Positions 19,101-27,589 of a DNA stretch of 64,000 bases are shown one piece after another. This DNA is from JAJCYK01 sp965224285 (lineage in GTDB: Bacteria; Bacteroidota; Bacteroidia; Cytophagales; Cyclobacteriaceae): positions 1,302,001 to 1,366,000 of the forward strand of contig OZ245043.1 in assembly GCA_965224285.1 (NCBI GenBank). The letters run 5' to 3'. The notes under the pieces are model-generated. The model did not search any database and was not told where the DNA came from. It saw only the letters and a list, made by a program, of their open reading frames with translations. The translations under genes and the position numbers were made by a program. How positions within the stretch are numbered: the stretch's first letter is position 1; each line of letters begins with the position of its first letter.

Positions 19101-20346
19101 TGTTGGTTTCCCGATCATAATAGTTCAAGCCACCACCATCCGTACCAATCCATAAATTTCCGGATGGATCCTCAAGAAAACAGGTGACATTGCTGTGGCT
19201 TAAAGTATTGACCAGATAAGGTTTAACTGTGTGCCTACTGAATTGTAAGCGATAGGGATCGTACTTATTGATGCCACTATTAAGCGGACCCAGCCACATG
19301 ATGCCAGACCTGTCTTTATATATACACCAAAAACTATTGCTCCCGACACTGGCGGGATCACGCGGGTTGTGATAATAACGGGTAAAACGGTCTGACCGGG
19401 GATCATAAATTGACAGGCCTCCATTTTCTGAACCCACCCAAATATTGCCAAAATCATCCTCTTCCAAACACACCACCACGTTGTAGGATATGCTGCTACT
19501 ATCCTGAATGTCATGCTTAAAGTGTTTGAATAATACCCGATTTATGGGATCCCGGTACATCAGATTCAACCCATCCTGGGTAGCGATCCAGGTATTACCA
19601 TCTCTGCCTACCAGTACGTCTCTTATGGCATTGCTTGATATACTGTTTGGTTCTTCGGGGTTGTGACCGTACCGGTAGAAACGGTTGTGTTGACCATCGA
19701 ATAGGTTCAATCCGTGATAACGGCTGACTATCCACAAATTCCCCTGTGCATCTTCAAATATCTCTTCTATCTGATCATCAGATAAGCTGTATGGGTCCTG
19801 TTCTGAGTGAGTGTAATGCTGCCTATAACGCTGGGTTTCCCGATCCAATAACACCAACCCTTTGTCTTGAGTGCCAACCCAGAAATTTCCTTTGGAGTCT
19901 TCATATACGGCGGTAACTGAGGAATGCTGGAGGCCAATAGGGTCCTCTTCCAGTTCAAAACTAATAAACTCATCCCTCTGCCGATGGTACCAGTTTAGTC
20001 CTCCTTCACGGGTACCTACCCATAAGGAGTTATCCTTGTCCTCGTAGATACAATTGACAAATCCGTGGCTTACCGTGATACTGTCACTGAATCTTCTCTG
20101 ATATTGACTAAATACTACTCCGTCGTATTTATTCAGACCGTTTCTGGTACCGAACCACATAAAACCAATATGGTCCTGCAAAATACAGGTGAGGGTATTT
20201 TGGGAAAGGCCTTTAGAAATATGCTGAAATTCTATATCCGAAAGGTCATTAGTTACTTGAGCCGATAACGGTGACATGGTAGCCAGCCATACCAGCAGCT
20301 TCAACCATATTCTTCTTAGCTGTAAATAAATTTTACTCAACATCAT
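16171..20346 (-). CDS. Hybrid two-component regulator (HTCS) with AraC output
   Basis: A 1391-residue one-protein sensor and activator. A signal peptide is followed by two seven-bladed propellers of Reg_prop repeats to about residue 700 (W-V-G-T, W-I-G-T-x-G-G-G-L-N motifs) and a Y_Y_Y domain (~720-785; YRYQLENFDRNWQDVG). A membrane segment lies near 820-845. HisKA carries the phosphorylated His in SHEFRTPLTLI (~875), HATPase_c has N (LLSNAFKFT) and G (DSGIGIP, GTGIGLAL) boxes, the receiver (~1140-1250) has ISDIKMPIMDG, and the AraC-type HTH fills ~1285-1388. All four catalytic parts look intact. In Bacteroidota such proteins sense a breakdown product in the periplasm and turn on the adjacent susCD genes; here susC is the next gene downstream. 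The ligand is unknown. Confidence 0.95.
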   Translation of the reverse strand: MMLSKIYLQLRRIWLKLLVWLATMSPLSAQVTNDLSDIEFQHISKGLSQNTLTCILQDHIGFMWFGTRNGLNKYDGVVFSQYQRRFSDSITVSHGFVNCIYEDKDNSLWVGTREGGLNWYHRQRDEFISFELEEDPIGLQHSSVTAVYEDSKGNFWVGTQDKGLVLLDRETQRYRQHYTHSEQDPYSLSDDQIEEIFEDAQGNLWIVSRYHGLNLFDGQHNRFYRYGHNPEEPNSISSNAIRDVLVGRDGNTWIATQDGLNLMYRDPINRVLFKHFKHDIQDSSSISYNVVVCLEEDDFGNIWVGSENGGLSIYDPRSDRFTRYYHNPRDPASVGSNSFWCIYKDRSGIMWLGPLNSGINKYDPYRLQFSRHTVKPYLVNTLSHSNVTCFLEDPSGNLWIGTDGGGLNYYDRETNSYTHYKHDPQDPGSIGSNAVLSLLYDMEGRLWVGTWEGGLNLFHPQSGTFTRFIHDEGQPGSISTNNIFTMLLDSSGRFWVGATAGALELFDPKLGSFTHYRDENFPGNSSIYKIFEDNNGEIWMGSEQGLTLLSSPGEPNWDMQHYTYKFGSSNGLTAKGVINIFEDSQGRFWIGTEGGGLNLFDRDKEEFKAYTQEDGLPNDVIYGILEDDKGFIWISTNKGLSKFDPVLETFRNYDHSDGLQADEFIRGAYYKTRDGQFIFGGIAGYNTFYPEDIVNPRSVSAVIFTDFQINNQSVKSTDQDSPLSGHINDVQRIVLSHDQSVFGFDFVSLDYSQGAKISYRYQLENFDRNWQDVGNISKASYSNVPPGDYLFKVSASNNEVDWSDVNSIVIHINPPWWKSTGAYLTYSLLIAGLLLWGRQSIINRERLKSNLKLEHLELTKMQELDQMKSRFFTNISHEFRTPLTLIKEPLMAMYRGEYAGDTKNQFRVMLRNTQKLLRLINQLLDLSKLGVGNLKLRASHSDLNKFLNIVAESFKNQAQKQCIDFAYRGTDSPLMAYFDPVKLEDIVCNLLSNAFKFTPEYGSVTLSLSLEESTPSPGSRVVITVKDSGIGIPEDQLEIVFQRFYQVENRQHSTVKGTGIGLALTKELVELHHGEIQVTSRPDQGSEFRVYLPLGSDHLRPDEIIADSQVEVTEFGELKGLHQDQNIPEKDLQTPLPQILVVEDNHDMRAYITEYLETNHRILEAANGKEAFEMALQYQPELIISDIKMPIMDGLDLCKKIKEDPRVSHIPVALLTGKVDEEQKIESMQEGADYYFTKPFNSKLLQIQVNNIIQSRQAIRNYFSGDKKLYLKPSEVQLGSSDQTFLKNALTVVEENMSNPEFTVIEFGKELGLSRMKLYRKLKSITGQSANEFIRAIRLQRAAQLIEQDQMTIAEITYEVGFNDLQYFRECFKKHFGVTPSKYSTNPDQNR

Positions 20347-20418
20347 TTTCAGAACCGAATAAATAAAGTTAACGGATGATTTCCAATCCTATAACCTAAA
20401 ATTATCTATGGCAGTTCG

Positions 20419-21270
20419 TCACTGTTTAGTGTGCATTCTTTTAAAACCCAGGGGGTTGGTACCAGTAATTTTTTTAAATATCTTGTTGAAATAAGGTATA
20501 CTTTCAAATCCGCTATCAAAGCAGGCATCGGTAATGCTGCTCCCCTGAAGTAATAACTTTTTTGCCGTATCTATGCGATAATGATTTACAAACTGGGTAA
20601 ACGTAAGCTTGGTCATTTTCTTAAAATAGCGGCAAAAAGCTTCTTTGGAAAGGTTGCTCAATGCCGCTGCCTCATCCAACCTGATCTTGCGTTGATAGTT
20701 AATTTCAATAAACTGATATATGGTCCGTATCCGTTGCTTCTCCCGGAATGTGACGGGATTTTCTACCGGATGCTCATGTAGCAGTTCTCTCTGCTCATCG
20801 CCTGAGAGGATCTCTAAAATACGCAGCACTTCAATAACCTGTTGAAATGGCGCTAACTTATGCAGATTCATTATTTTAGATGCCACCTGAACCTTTACTT
20901 TTGGGCTAAAGGATACTCCATGGGCTGCTTCTTTAAAAAGACGGAGAATATCAGCCATTTCCGGGACTCTTTCCAGTACCTGCTCCTTGAAGTCCTCCCT
21001 TAAATGAACCACCCGTTTTTGGTAAGAAGTCTTTATCCCATAGTCGAAATTAAGATGCGGGATGTTAGAACCAATTAAAACCAAGTCGCAGTAATTAAAT
21101 TTCGAATAATGTTCTCCCACATGACGGGTGCCGTCCGCTCCCTCGATATAGACCAACTCATACTCCGGATGAAAATGCCAGAAAAAGAAATCGCTTAAAT
21201 TGGGATTTACCATCAACCGCAATGAACTATGCTCAGTATCCCGGATCTCCTCCAGTTGAATTTTATTCAT
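20419..21270 (-). CDS. AraC family transcriptional regulator with cupin sensor
   Basis: A 283-residue activator. The N-terminal half is a cupin-like sugar-sensing domain (FFFWHFHPEYELVYIEG, GSNIPHL). The C-terminal ~100 residues hold two helix-turn-helix units: LDEAAALSNLSKEAFCRYFKK and ITDACFDSGFESIPYFNKIFKK, ending in TGTNPLGFKR. The cupin type suggests a small ligand bound in the cytoplasm. It is divergent from the PhyH dioxygenase and symporter genes, with 136 bases between starts, so it most likely controls them, its own gene, or both. It is separate from the HTCS that lies behind it on the same strand. Confidence 0.88.
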   Translation of the reverse strand: MNKIQLEEIRDTEHSSLRLMVNPNLSDFFFWHFHPEYELVYIEGADGTRHVGEHYSKFNYCDLVLIGSNIPHLNFDYGIKTSYQKRVVHLREDFKEQVLERVPEMADILRLFKEAAHGVSFSPKVKVQVASKIMNLHKLAPFQQVIEVLRILEILSGDEQRELLHEHPVENPVTFREKQRIRTIYQFIEINYQRKIRLDEAAALSNLSKEAFCRYFKKMTKLTFTQFVNHYRIDTAKKLLLQGSSITDACFDSGFESIPYFNKIFKKITGTNPLGFKRMHTKQ

Positions 21271-21375
21271 TTTTTTACTTAAATTACCTTGATACGGCTA
21301 TTAATAAATTAATAAATATCAATATAGTATAATTTTTGATCATTATGGGTGTGGCTTTTTACCATTTATCTCTTG

Positions 21376-21383
21376 TATCTTTG
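21376..21383 (+). promoter_or_regulatory. Bacteroidota -7 promoter element of the PhyH gene
   Basis: TATCTTTG matches the TAnnTTTG -7 consensus of Bacteroidota exactly. It places the transcript start near 21390, just after an in-frame ATG at 21386 and before the ATG at 21407, which supports the latter as the true start. No good -33 TTG was found at the usual spacing. Confidence 0.5.
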
Positions 21384-21406
21384 ATTTGTACTATCAAAAT
21401 ACCAAA

Positions 21407-22378
21407 ATGGAACCGACACCCACCAAAAACCCTAATCAGGCACACCAAGAAATTCCTGGCAATCCCTCTACAGCCACCAGCAGCAAGAAAAAATTGAACG
21501 ACCGTTCCAACGGAAAGCCACTGAAGGTCCTTACAGAAGAGCAATGGAAATTTTGGATCGAAAACGGCTATATCGTAATCAAAAATGCCGTGCCTAGAGA
21601 ACAGGCAGAAGCCACGGCAAATTTTCTATGGGAATTTGAAGACAAGGATCCACGAGATCCTTCCACCTGGTATACCTCTCCCAGAGCAGAAATCAAGATG
21701 AAAGAACTGGCGGGGACCGGTATGGTAGAGGTGTATAATCACCAACATCTTTGGAATAACCGCCAAACTCCCACAATACATAAGGCTTTTACCGATATCT
21801 GGGGTACTGAAAAATTATGGGTCACCATAGACCGGGCCAATCTCAATTTCCCCATGCGTCCTGGTAATGAGTACCGTGGTTTTATTCACTGGGATTATGA
21901 TCCTGAAACCAAACCTCAGAACGTACAAGGTGTATTGGCGCTAAGTGATCAAACCGATGAGAATATGGGCGGATTCCAATGTATCCCCCAACTTTACCGC
22001 ACCTACGATCAGTGGAAATTGACCCAACCTGCTGATCGTGACCGGTTTAAGCCGGATATCAGTCAATTTGAGGACCAGATCGTCAAGGTAAAACTGGAAG
22101 CCGGAGATCTGTTGATATTCAATAGCACACAACCACACGGCATTAGACCTAACCGCAGCGATAAAGTACGTATAGCCCAGTATATATCCATGATGCCAGC
22201 GGAGGAGGAGAATGAGGAAATGAGGGAATGGAGAATAAACTCCTGGAAAAATCGTATCGCACCTGAAGGTTATGCATTTCCTGGAGATCCCCGAAATTGG
22301 GAGCAAATTAAATACTCAAGGGCGGAGCTGACTACTCTGGGCGAAAAACTTCTAGGTCTGCGGTCGTGGACAGAGTAG
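21407..22378 (+). CDS. Phytanoyl-CoA dioxygenase (PhyH) family protein
   Basis: A 323-residue Fe(II)/2-oxoglutarate oxygenase-like protein expected to hydroxylate a small molecule in the cytoplasm. The facial triad is visible: His and Asp in GFIHWDYDPE and the distal His in STQPHGIRPNRSDKVR, where the following Arg would hold 2-oxoglutarate. The N-terminal part LTEEQWKFWIENGYIVIKNAVP is the typical PhyH entry motif. The ATG at 21407 is chosen because the likely promoter sits at 21376; another at 21386 would add MYYQNTK. It precedes the sodium-solute symporter by 28 bases, so the pair probably imports a compound and oxidises it under control of the divergent AraC protein. The substrate is not evident. 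Confidence 0.85.
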   Translation: MEPTPTKNPNQAHQEIPGNPSTATSSKKKLNDRSNGKPLKVLTEEQWKFWIENGYIVIKNAVPREQAEATANFLWEFEDKDPRDPSTWYTSPRAEIKMKELAGTGMVEVYNHQHLWNNRQTPTIHKAFTDIWGTEKLWVTIDRANLNFPMRPGNEYRGFIHWDYDPETKPQNVQGVLALSDQTDENMGGFQCIPQLYRTYDQWKLTQPADRDRFKPDISQFEDQIVKVKLEAGDLLIFNSTQPHGIRPNRSDKVRIAQYISMMPAEEENEEMREWRINSWKNRIAPEGYAFPGDPRNWEQIKYSRAELTTLGEKLLGLRSWTE

Positions 22379-22406
22379 CGATCGGATAAGTTAGAGGAAA
22401 CACTAC

Positions 22407-24074
22407 ATGATCACTTCTCTGGATTCATCTGCCATCGTGCTATACTTCGTGGGTATATTTGCCTTGGCTATTTGGGTCACTCGCAAAGACAAAAAGCAAC
22501 GAGGATCAGCTGATTATTTTCTAGCCAGCCGGGACGCCGGCTGGTTTTTAATTGGGGCCTCCCTGTTTGCCTCCAATATCGGAGCCGAACATATTATCGG
22601 GCTGGCGGGCTCGGGCGCCCGGGGCGATATGCCTGCTGCCCAGTTCGAAATATTAGCTTCTTTGGTTTTGATTCTACTGGGATGGTTGTTTGTCCCATTT
22701 TACCTGAAGAGCGGCGTATTCACCATGCCCGAATTTCTGGAAAAAAGATACTCACCAGCAGCCAGGACCTACCTGTCGTTGGTATCTATAATAGCCTACG
22801 TGCTCACCAAGATTTCGCTCACCATCTTCGCGGGCGCCTTGGTATTTGAAGTGTTGGGCATTCCTTTTTGGACGGGTGCACTGGTAGTAGTGCTCACCAC
22901 CGGGTTATATACCATTTTCGGAGGATTCAAGGCGGTATTATATACCGATATGGTGCAGTTATTCCTGCTACTGGGGGGTATGCTGCTGGTCACAGTTTTT
23001 GCTTATTTTGCCATTGGCGGGTGGAGCGGGATGACTGAAACCCTCCACCAAATGGGCGTGGCCAGCGGGCTGAGCGGAAGGGATTTTTTCGATCTATGGC
23101 GGTCTGCCTCAGATTCTGCCTACCCCTGGACCGGTATGATCTTTGGGGCGCCAATTTTAGGCATTTGGTATTGGTGTACCGATCAATTCATTGTACAACG
23201 GGTACTATCGGCCAAAAATATCTCAAATGCCCGCTCTGGTGCATTATTCGCCGGGTACCTTAAGCAACTGCCTCTTTTTATTTTTGTTATCCCCGGCGTT
23301 TTGGCATTTGCCCTGGCTGCTAAGGGCCTGATCACTCTAGACTTGCAAAACCCCGATAAAGCCTTACCTATCCTTATTACCGAACTCCTGCCTTCAGGAG
23401 TTCGAGGACTGGTGCTGGCAGGATTATTAGCAGCGTTGATGAGCTCCTTGTCCTCTGCATTTAATTCCTGTTCCACCCTGTTTACCATAGACTTCTATAA
23501 AAAATTTAAGCCTGCGGCGTCGGAGCGGGAATTGGTCTGGGTGGGGCAGCTGGCTACCGTAATTCTAGTGGTAATTTCACTGCTTTATATTCCATTAATG
23601 AGAGTTTTTGCAGAATCGGGAGGCATTATACAGTATATGCAAAGCGTACAAGCCTATATATCACCCCCCATTGCGGCAGCTTTTCTGCTGGGATTGTTTG
23701 TAAACCGTATCAATGCCAGAGGTGCGATCGTTAGTCTATGGATAGGCTTCGCCCTGGGTGCTTTTCGACTGATCATGGAGTTTATATATAAAGAAGATAA
23801 AATTCTACCGGGGCAATTTCCGGCGTTGGAAGCGATGGTTAACATCAACTTTCTACACTTTGCTTTATACCTCTTCCTATTGTCCTGCGGGGTATTGTGG
23901 TTTTTTAGTCTTACCTCTGCCAAGCCAGGTGGGGATAAACTTGAAGGAGTGACTTTCTCCCAGGTTCCCTCAGGTTTTTTTGAGGCCAGAAGCAGGGAAA
24001 TCGTCTTAACGATAGGACTGATTATTTTAGTAGGATTGATCTGGCTGATATTTAGCGATCTGGGTATAGGATAA
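22407..24074 (+). CDS. Sodium:solute symporter (SSS family), sugar-type
   Basis: A 555-residue inner-membrane transporter with about 14 hydrophobic segments, normal for the SSS family. Family marks are ASNIGAEHIIGLAGSGARGD in TM1-TM2, TIFGGFKAVLYTDMVQ, WYWCTDQFIVQRVLSAKN and GLLAALMSSLSSAFNSCSTLFTIDFYK. The WYWCTDQ motif and the SSxxSAxNS sodium site place it with SGLT-like sugar or myo-inositol carriers rather than proline or pantothenate carriers. GAGGAAA lies 8 bases before the ATG. Second gene of the unit that starts with the PhyH protein; the next gene on this strand is a decayed SDR. Confidence 0.9.
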   Translation: MITSLDSSAIVLYFVGIFALAIWVTRKDKKQRGSADYFLASRDAGWFLIGASLFASNIGAEHIIGLAGSGARGDMPAAQFEILASLVLILLGWLFVPFYLKSGVFTMPEFLEKRYSPAARTYLSLVSIIAYVLTKISLTIFAGALVFEVLGIPFWTGALVVVLTTGLYTIFGGFKAVLYTDMVQLFLLLGGMLLVTVFAYFAIGGWSGMTETLHQMGVASGLSGRDFFDLWRSASDSAYPWTGMIFGAPILGIWYWCTDQFIVQRVLSAKNISNARSGALFAGYLKQLPLFIFVIPGVLAFALAAKGLITLDLQNPDKALPILITELLPSGVRGLVLAGLLAALMSSLSSAFNSCSTLFTIDFYKKFKPAASERELVWVGQLATVILVVISLLYIPLMRVFAESGGIIQYMQSVQAYISPPIAAAFLLGLFVNRINARGAIVSLWIGFALGAFRLIMEFIYKEDKILPGQFPALEAMVNINFLHFALYLFLLSCGVLWFFSLTSAKPGGDKLEGVTFSQVPSGFFEARSREIVLTIGLIILVGLIWLIFSDLGIG

Positions 24075-24078
24075 CCGC

Positions 24079-24516
24079 ATGGAACTTGGGATCGAATACC
24101 AAATAGCGCTGTTAACCGGATCCACCCGAGGAAATGGTTTGGCCCATGGCTTAATTCTACAGAGGAAATGCTCAGGTAATAATATGTAGTTAAAGCCATA
24201 AGAAACCGAACTCAACCTAGGAATCACTAGCTAATAATTTTGCGGGAGATACTGTTAATACCACAAAGATTGATTTCAACCATCAGGATAGTATTCATCA
24301 TTTTCTGGAAGAAATCGAGGAACTGGCCATAGCTTAAGTTAGTAACGGAAGAAGAGAATGATTTTCTGGTAACCAACTTCCCGCTCTATTTAAGCAGATT
24401 GCACACTGAAACGGAGGACGAGAATAAGGTATTCCACTTTGCTAGCCCAACATCTTATTGCTACCAATGGAGCCGCTTTAAACTTGGATGGAGGCTCAGT
24501 ACCCGGTCCATTTTAA
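24079..24516 (+). pseudogene. Decayed short-chain dehydrogenase, third gene of the PhyH-symporter unit
   Basis: Starting at ATG 24079, five bases after the symporter stop, one frame reads MELGIEYQIALLTGSTRGNG, an SDR cofactor-binding start, and then stops. Further on, other frames give KIDFNHQDSIHHFLEEIEEL (the beta3-alpha4 region), VTEEENDFLVTNFPLYL (compare TEEEFDxVLxTNLxG of SDRs) and finally IATNGAALNLDGGSVPGPF ending at 24516, the normal SDR C-terminus. The pieces are in order but in different frames, with an internal loss of roughly 40 percent of a ~780-base gene. No intact frame covers it. Confidence 0.65.
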
Positions 24517-24540
24517 TGGGGGCTTAATTCCGTTTGCCGG

Positions 24541-25896
24541 CTATAAATATTGATTGACCAGATTTTCAAATAGTTCCTGCTGCCCACTGATGATCTCCGG
24601 ATGGTCCTCGCTGGAAGCCAATTGATGTAGATCGTCCAAAGTCAAAGCGCCATCTTCAAAGCCCTTACCTGAACCCCGGTCAAAACTGGCATAACGTTGT
24701 GTCCGCATAGACCGGTATTCACTATTTTCCAGTATTTGGTCAGCCACCACTAAAGACCTGGCGAAGGCATCCATACCTCCAATATGGGCATAAAATATAT
24801 CCTCCAGATCGGTGCTGTTTCTACGGGTTTTAGCATCAAAATTTATACCACCGCCCTGGAATCCACCGGCTTCCAAAATCACCAACATGGCTTCAACCAA
24901 TTCATAGATATTTACCGGAAACTGGTCGGTATCCCAGCCATTTTGATAATCACCCCGATTGGCATCCATGCTGCCCAGCAAACCAGCTCCCGCTGCCACT
25001 TGCAATTCGTGTTGAAAGGAATGTTGCGCCAAGGTAGCATGATTGACCTCCAGATTAAGCTTAAAATCCTGCATGAGATCGTATTCCCTGAGAAATCCAA
25101 TTACGGTGGCCGCATCGAAATCGTACTGATGTTTGGTTGGTTCCATGGGTTTAGGCTCTATAAAGAACGTTCCTTCAAATCCCTGCTTTCGGGCGTAATC
25201 CCGGGCCAGCTGCAGGAATTGGGCCAGATGGTCCAACTCACGCTTCATGTCCGTATTCAATAAAGACATATAGCCTTCCCGGCCTCCCCAAAAAACGTAA
25301 TTTTCACCCCCCAGTTTAATAGTGAGGTCAAGAGCATGCTTGACCTGAGCTCCAGCATAAGCCACCACTTTAAAATCAGGGTTGGTGGCAGCGCCGTTCA
25401 TATATCTGGGATGCGAAAACAAATTGGCTGTGCCCCACAATAGCTTTACTCCGGATTCCTGTTGCTTCTGCCAAGCATAGTCGCCAATAACTTCTAATCT
25501 TTTCTGGGATTCGGCCAGGGTATCTCCCTCCTGGATCAAATCGAAATCATGAAAACAATAATAGGACATACCCATTTTTGTGATAAACTCAAATGCCGCG
25601 TCCATCTTATCCTTGGCTTGCTGTATGGGATCATTTGATTCCAGCCAAGGAAATTCTTTAGTCGGTAAACCAAACGGATCAAGCCCTGTGCCGCAGAAGG
25701 TATGCCAATAGGCAGTGGCAAACCGCAGATAGTCTCTCATTTTGATCCCACCTACCAATTTTTCCCCATCGTAATATTTAAAGGCAAGAGGATTGTCAGA
25801 GTCCTTCCCTTCGTAAGGTATTTGTCCGATCTTGGGGAAATAACGGCGATCACCTTCCGTAAGGGTGGGTTTATTTAATGATTTGACGGTTTCCAT
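24541..25896 (-). CDS. xylA: Xylose isomerase
   Basis: Converts D-xylose to D-xylulose in the cytoplasm as a tetrameric metalloenzyme. At 451 residues it belongs to the longer class II type. Conserved sites are visible: AYWHTFCGTGLDPFG near residue 65, catalytic His and Asp in CFHDFDLI, the metal-binding FIEPKPMEPTKHQYDFD, LEVNHATLA with the second metal Glu and His, and GSMDANRGD and FDAKTRRNS carrying further ligands. It follows the xylulokinase gene on the same strand after 19 bases, giving the order xylB-xylA. Adjacent SusCD, symporter and AraC genes make a local sugar-use region. Confidence 0.96.
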   Translation of the reverse strand: METVKSLNKPTLTEGDRRYFPKIGQIPYEGKDSDNPLAFKYYDGEKLVGGIKMRDYLRFATAYWHTFCGTGLDPFGLPTKEFPWLESNDPIQQAKDKMDAAFEFITKMGMSYYCFHDFDLIQEGDTLAESQKRLEVIGDYAWQKQQESGVKLLWGTANLFSHPRYMNGAATNPDFKVVAYAGAQVKHALDLTIKLGGENYVFWGGREGYMSLLNTDMKRELDHLAQFLQLARDYARKQGFEGTFFIEPKPMEPTKHQYDFDAATVIGFLREYDLMQDFKLNLEVNHATLAQHSFQHELQVAAGAGLLGSMDANRGDYQNGWDTDQFPVNIYELVEAMLVILEAGGFQGGGINFDAKTRRNSTDLEDIFYAHIGGMDAFARSLVVADQILENSEYRSMRTQRYASFDRGSGKGFEDGALTLDDLHQLASSEDHPEIISGQQELFENLVNQYL

Positions 25897-25915
25897 AGTC
25901 TTATATCTGAATTTT

Positions 25916-27400
25916 TTAAATAAGTTTTAAGAGATCTTCTCTCCAATGCTCATAGGCCGCCCGGTAGGGTTGAGCATCACCCTGAAAATCATAAAGCTTG
26001 ACGCTTTTCTCTTTACCTAAAGCTTCTTCCCAGTTGCTATAGATACCGGCCCCCAGGCCGGCTGCTTTCGCTGCGCCTACTGCTCCTGTGGTATCCAGCA
26101 TCTGAATCCTGGTATCTAAAATAGCAGCAATGGTATAAGAAAAGATATCGGATTGAAATAAATTGTCATTACCTACCCGGATCACCTGCAGGGAAAGTCC
26201 TAATTGCTTGAAAACCTCCATGCCATAAACAAAGGCAAAGGCAATCCCTTCTAGGGTTGCCCTGAAGATGTGGGGTTTACGGTGACGGTTGAGTTGTAGA
26301 TTAAACAAGTGAGTACCTATATTTTGATTTCCCAACATTCTTTCGGCTCCGTTACCAAAGGGAACTAGTCTAAGACCATCGGCCCCTACAGGCACCTCAG
26401 CAGCTAAAGTTTCCAGCTCTTCATAAGGAGTACTGCCATCAATGAGCAAATTCCGGATATAGCCATACTGGATACCGGCCCCGTTGATGCACAATAAAAC
26501 ACCAATTGCAGGATGGTCAGCATGATGATTAACATGGGCAAAACTATTGACCCGCTGCTCAGCATCGGGGACAGCCCGGTCAACGATCCCATAAACCACC
26601 CCTGAAGTACCTCCGGTAGCTGCTACTTCACCGGGGCGGAGCACATTCAGGCTCATGGCATTGCTGGGTTGATCCCCCGCACGATAGCCTAAGATAACTC
26701 CAGATCTCAATCCCAATTGCTCTGCTGCCTCCTTTGATAAAACACCTTGATTGGTGCAATTTTCCATCACAGGCGGAACAGTATATCTGGGTATTTGATA
26801 TTCATCCAATAAAAATTCTGCTATCTGGTGATTTTCAAAATCCCACAGGATGCCCTCAGATAAGCCTGAAATCGTGGTGGTCACTTCACCGGTTAATTTC
26901 ATGGCAATAAAATCACCCGGCAACATAAAATAAGCTACTTTTTCCATAATGGAGGGCTCATTTTCCACCACCCATCTTAATTTACTGGCGGTAAAATTAC
27001 CGGGGCTGTTCAACAGGCATCTGAGGCAACGATCTGGACCTAAGGAATTAAAGGATCGTTCACCAATTTCCACTGCTCTGCTATCGCACCAGATGATGGA
27101 TGGTCTTAATACTCTCAAGTTGGAGTCTACCAGTACCAGCCCGTGCATTTGATAGGAGATTCCAATTGCTTTTACATCTGAATTATCAATTTTGGCCTCG
27201 TGCAACAGTTTTTTAGTGGCAGCACAAAGGTAGGACCACCACAATTCCGGATCTTGTTCAGCCCAGCCCGGATGATGTGAAATGATCTCCATTTCTCGTG
27301 ATGGATAATGAACCACTTTTAACTTTTCTCCGCTATTAGCATCCACCAAGCCAGCCTTTACGGATGAACTGCCAATATCATACCCCAATAAATAGGCCAT
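25916..27400 (-). CDS. xylB: Xylulokinase
   Basis: Phosphorylates D-xylulose to xylulose 5-phosphate with ATP, feeding the pentose phosphate pathway. The 494-residue FGGY kinase has the N-terminal phosphate loop YLLGYDIGSSSVKAG, the MHGLVLVD and IWCDSRA substrate motifs, and the catalytic Asp in YRAGDQPSNAM. ATGGTSGVVYG is the phosphate 2 loop, and VGNDNLFQSDIFSYTIAA..TTGAVGAAKAAG replaces the usual GGGAKSxxW.. adenosine site in diverged form. First gene of the xylB-xylA pair. The carbohydrate specificity is inferred mainly from the xylA neighbour. Confidence 0.9.
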   Translation of the reverse strand: MAYLLGYDIGSSSVKAGLVDANSGEKLKVVHYPSREMEIISHHPGWAEQDPELWWSYLCAATKKLLHEAKIDNSDVKAIGISYQMHGLVLVDSNLRVLRPSIIWCDSRAVEIGERSFNSLGPDRCLRCLLNSPGNFTASKLRWVVENEPSIMEKVAYFMLPGDFIAMKLTGEVTTTISGLSEGILWDFENHQIAEFLLDEYQIPRYTVPPVMENCTNQGVLSKEAAEQLGLRSGVILGYRAGDQPSNAMSLNVLRPGEVAATGGTSGVVYGIVDRAVPDAEQRVNSFAHVNHHADHPAIGVLLCINGAGIQYGYIRNLLIDGSTPYEELETLAAEVPVGADGLRLVPFGNGAERMLGNQNIGTHLFNLQLNRHRKPHIFRATLEGIAFAFVYGMEVFKQLGLSLQVIRVGNDNLFQSDIFSYTIAAILDTRIQMLDTTGAVGAAKAAGLGAGIYSNWEEALGKEKSVKLYDFQGDAQPYRAAYEHWREDLLKLI

Positions 27401-27484
27401 TTGTTATGGTAAAAGGTAAGTAGCTGGAACCAATGAGAGCGGTCGTAGCCGTTTGCACAATATGGTCGAAGCTTACATAAATTA

Positions 27485-27540
27485 TTGCAGTTTTGCAACG
27501 ATTTTAGACCGATTACAGGCATTTAAATCGATTACGGAAC
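27485..27540 (-). promoter_or_regulatory. Candidate control region upstream of xylB
   Basis: A short inverted repeat TTGCA-N4-TGCAA at 27485-27498 is followed by three copies of CGATT(A/T) at 27499, 27510 and 27529. They lie 85-140 bases before the xylB start. The arrangement could be a regulator site; no known consensus was matched. Confidence 0.25.
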
Positions 27541-27589
27541 TTGTTTACCACCGTTATAAGCAGGCAGAAATTACTTTTGAAAGCAGTAA

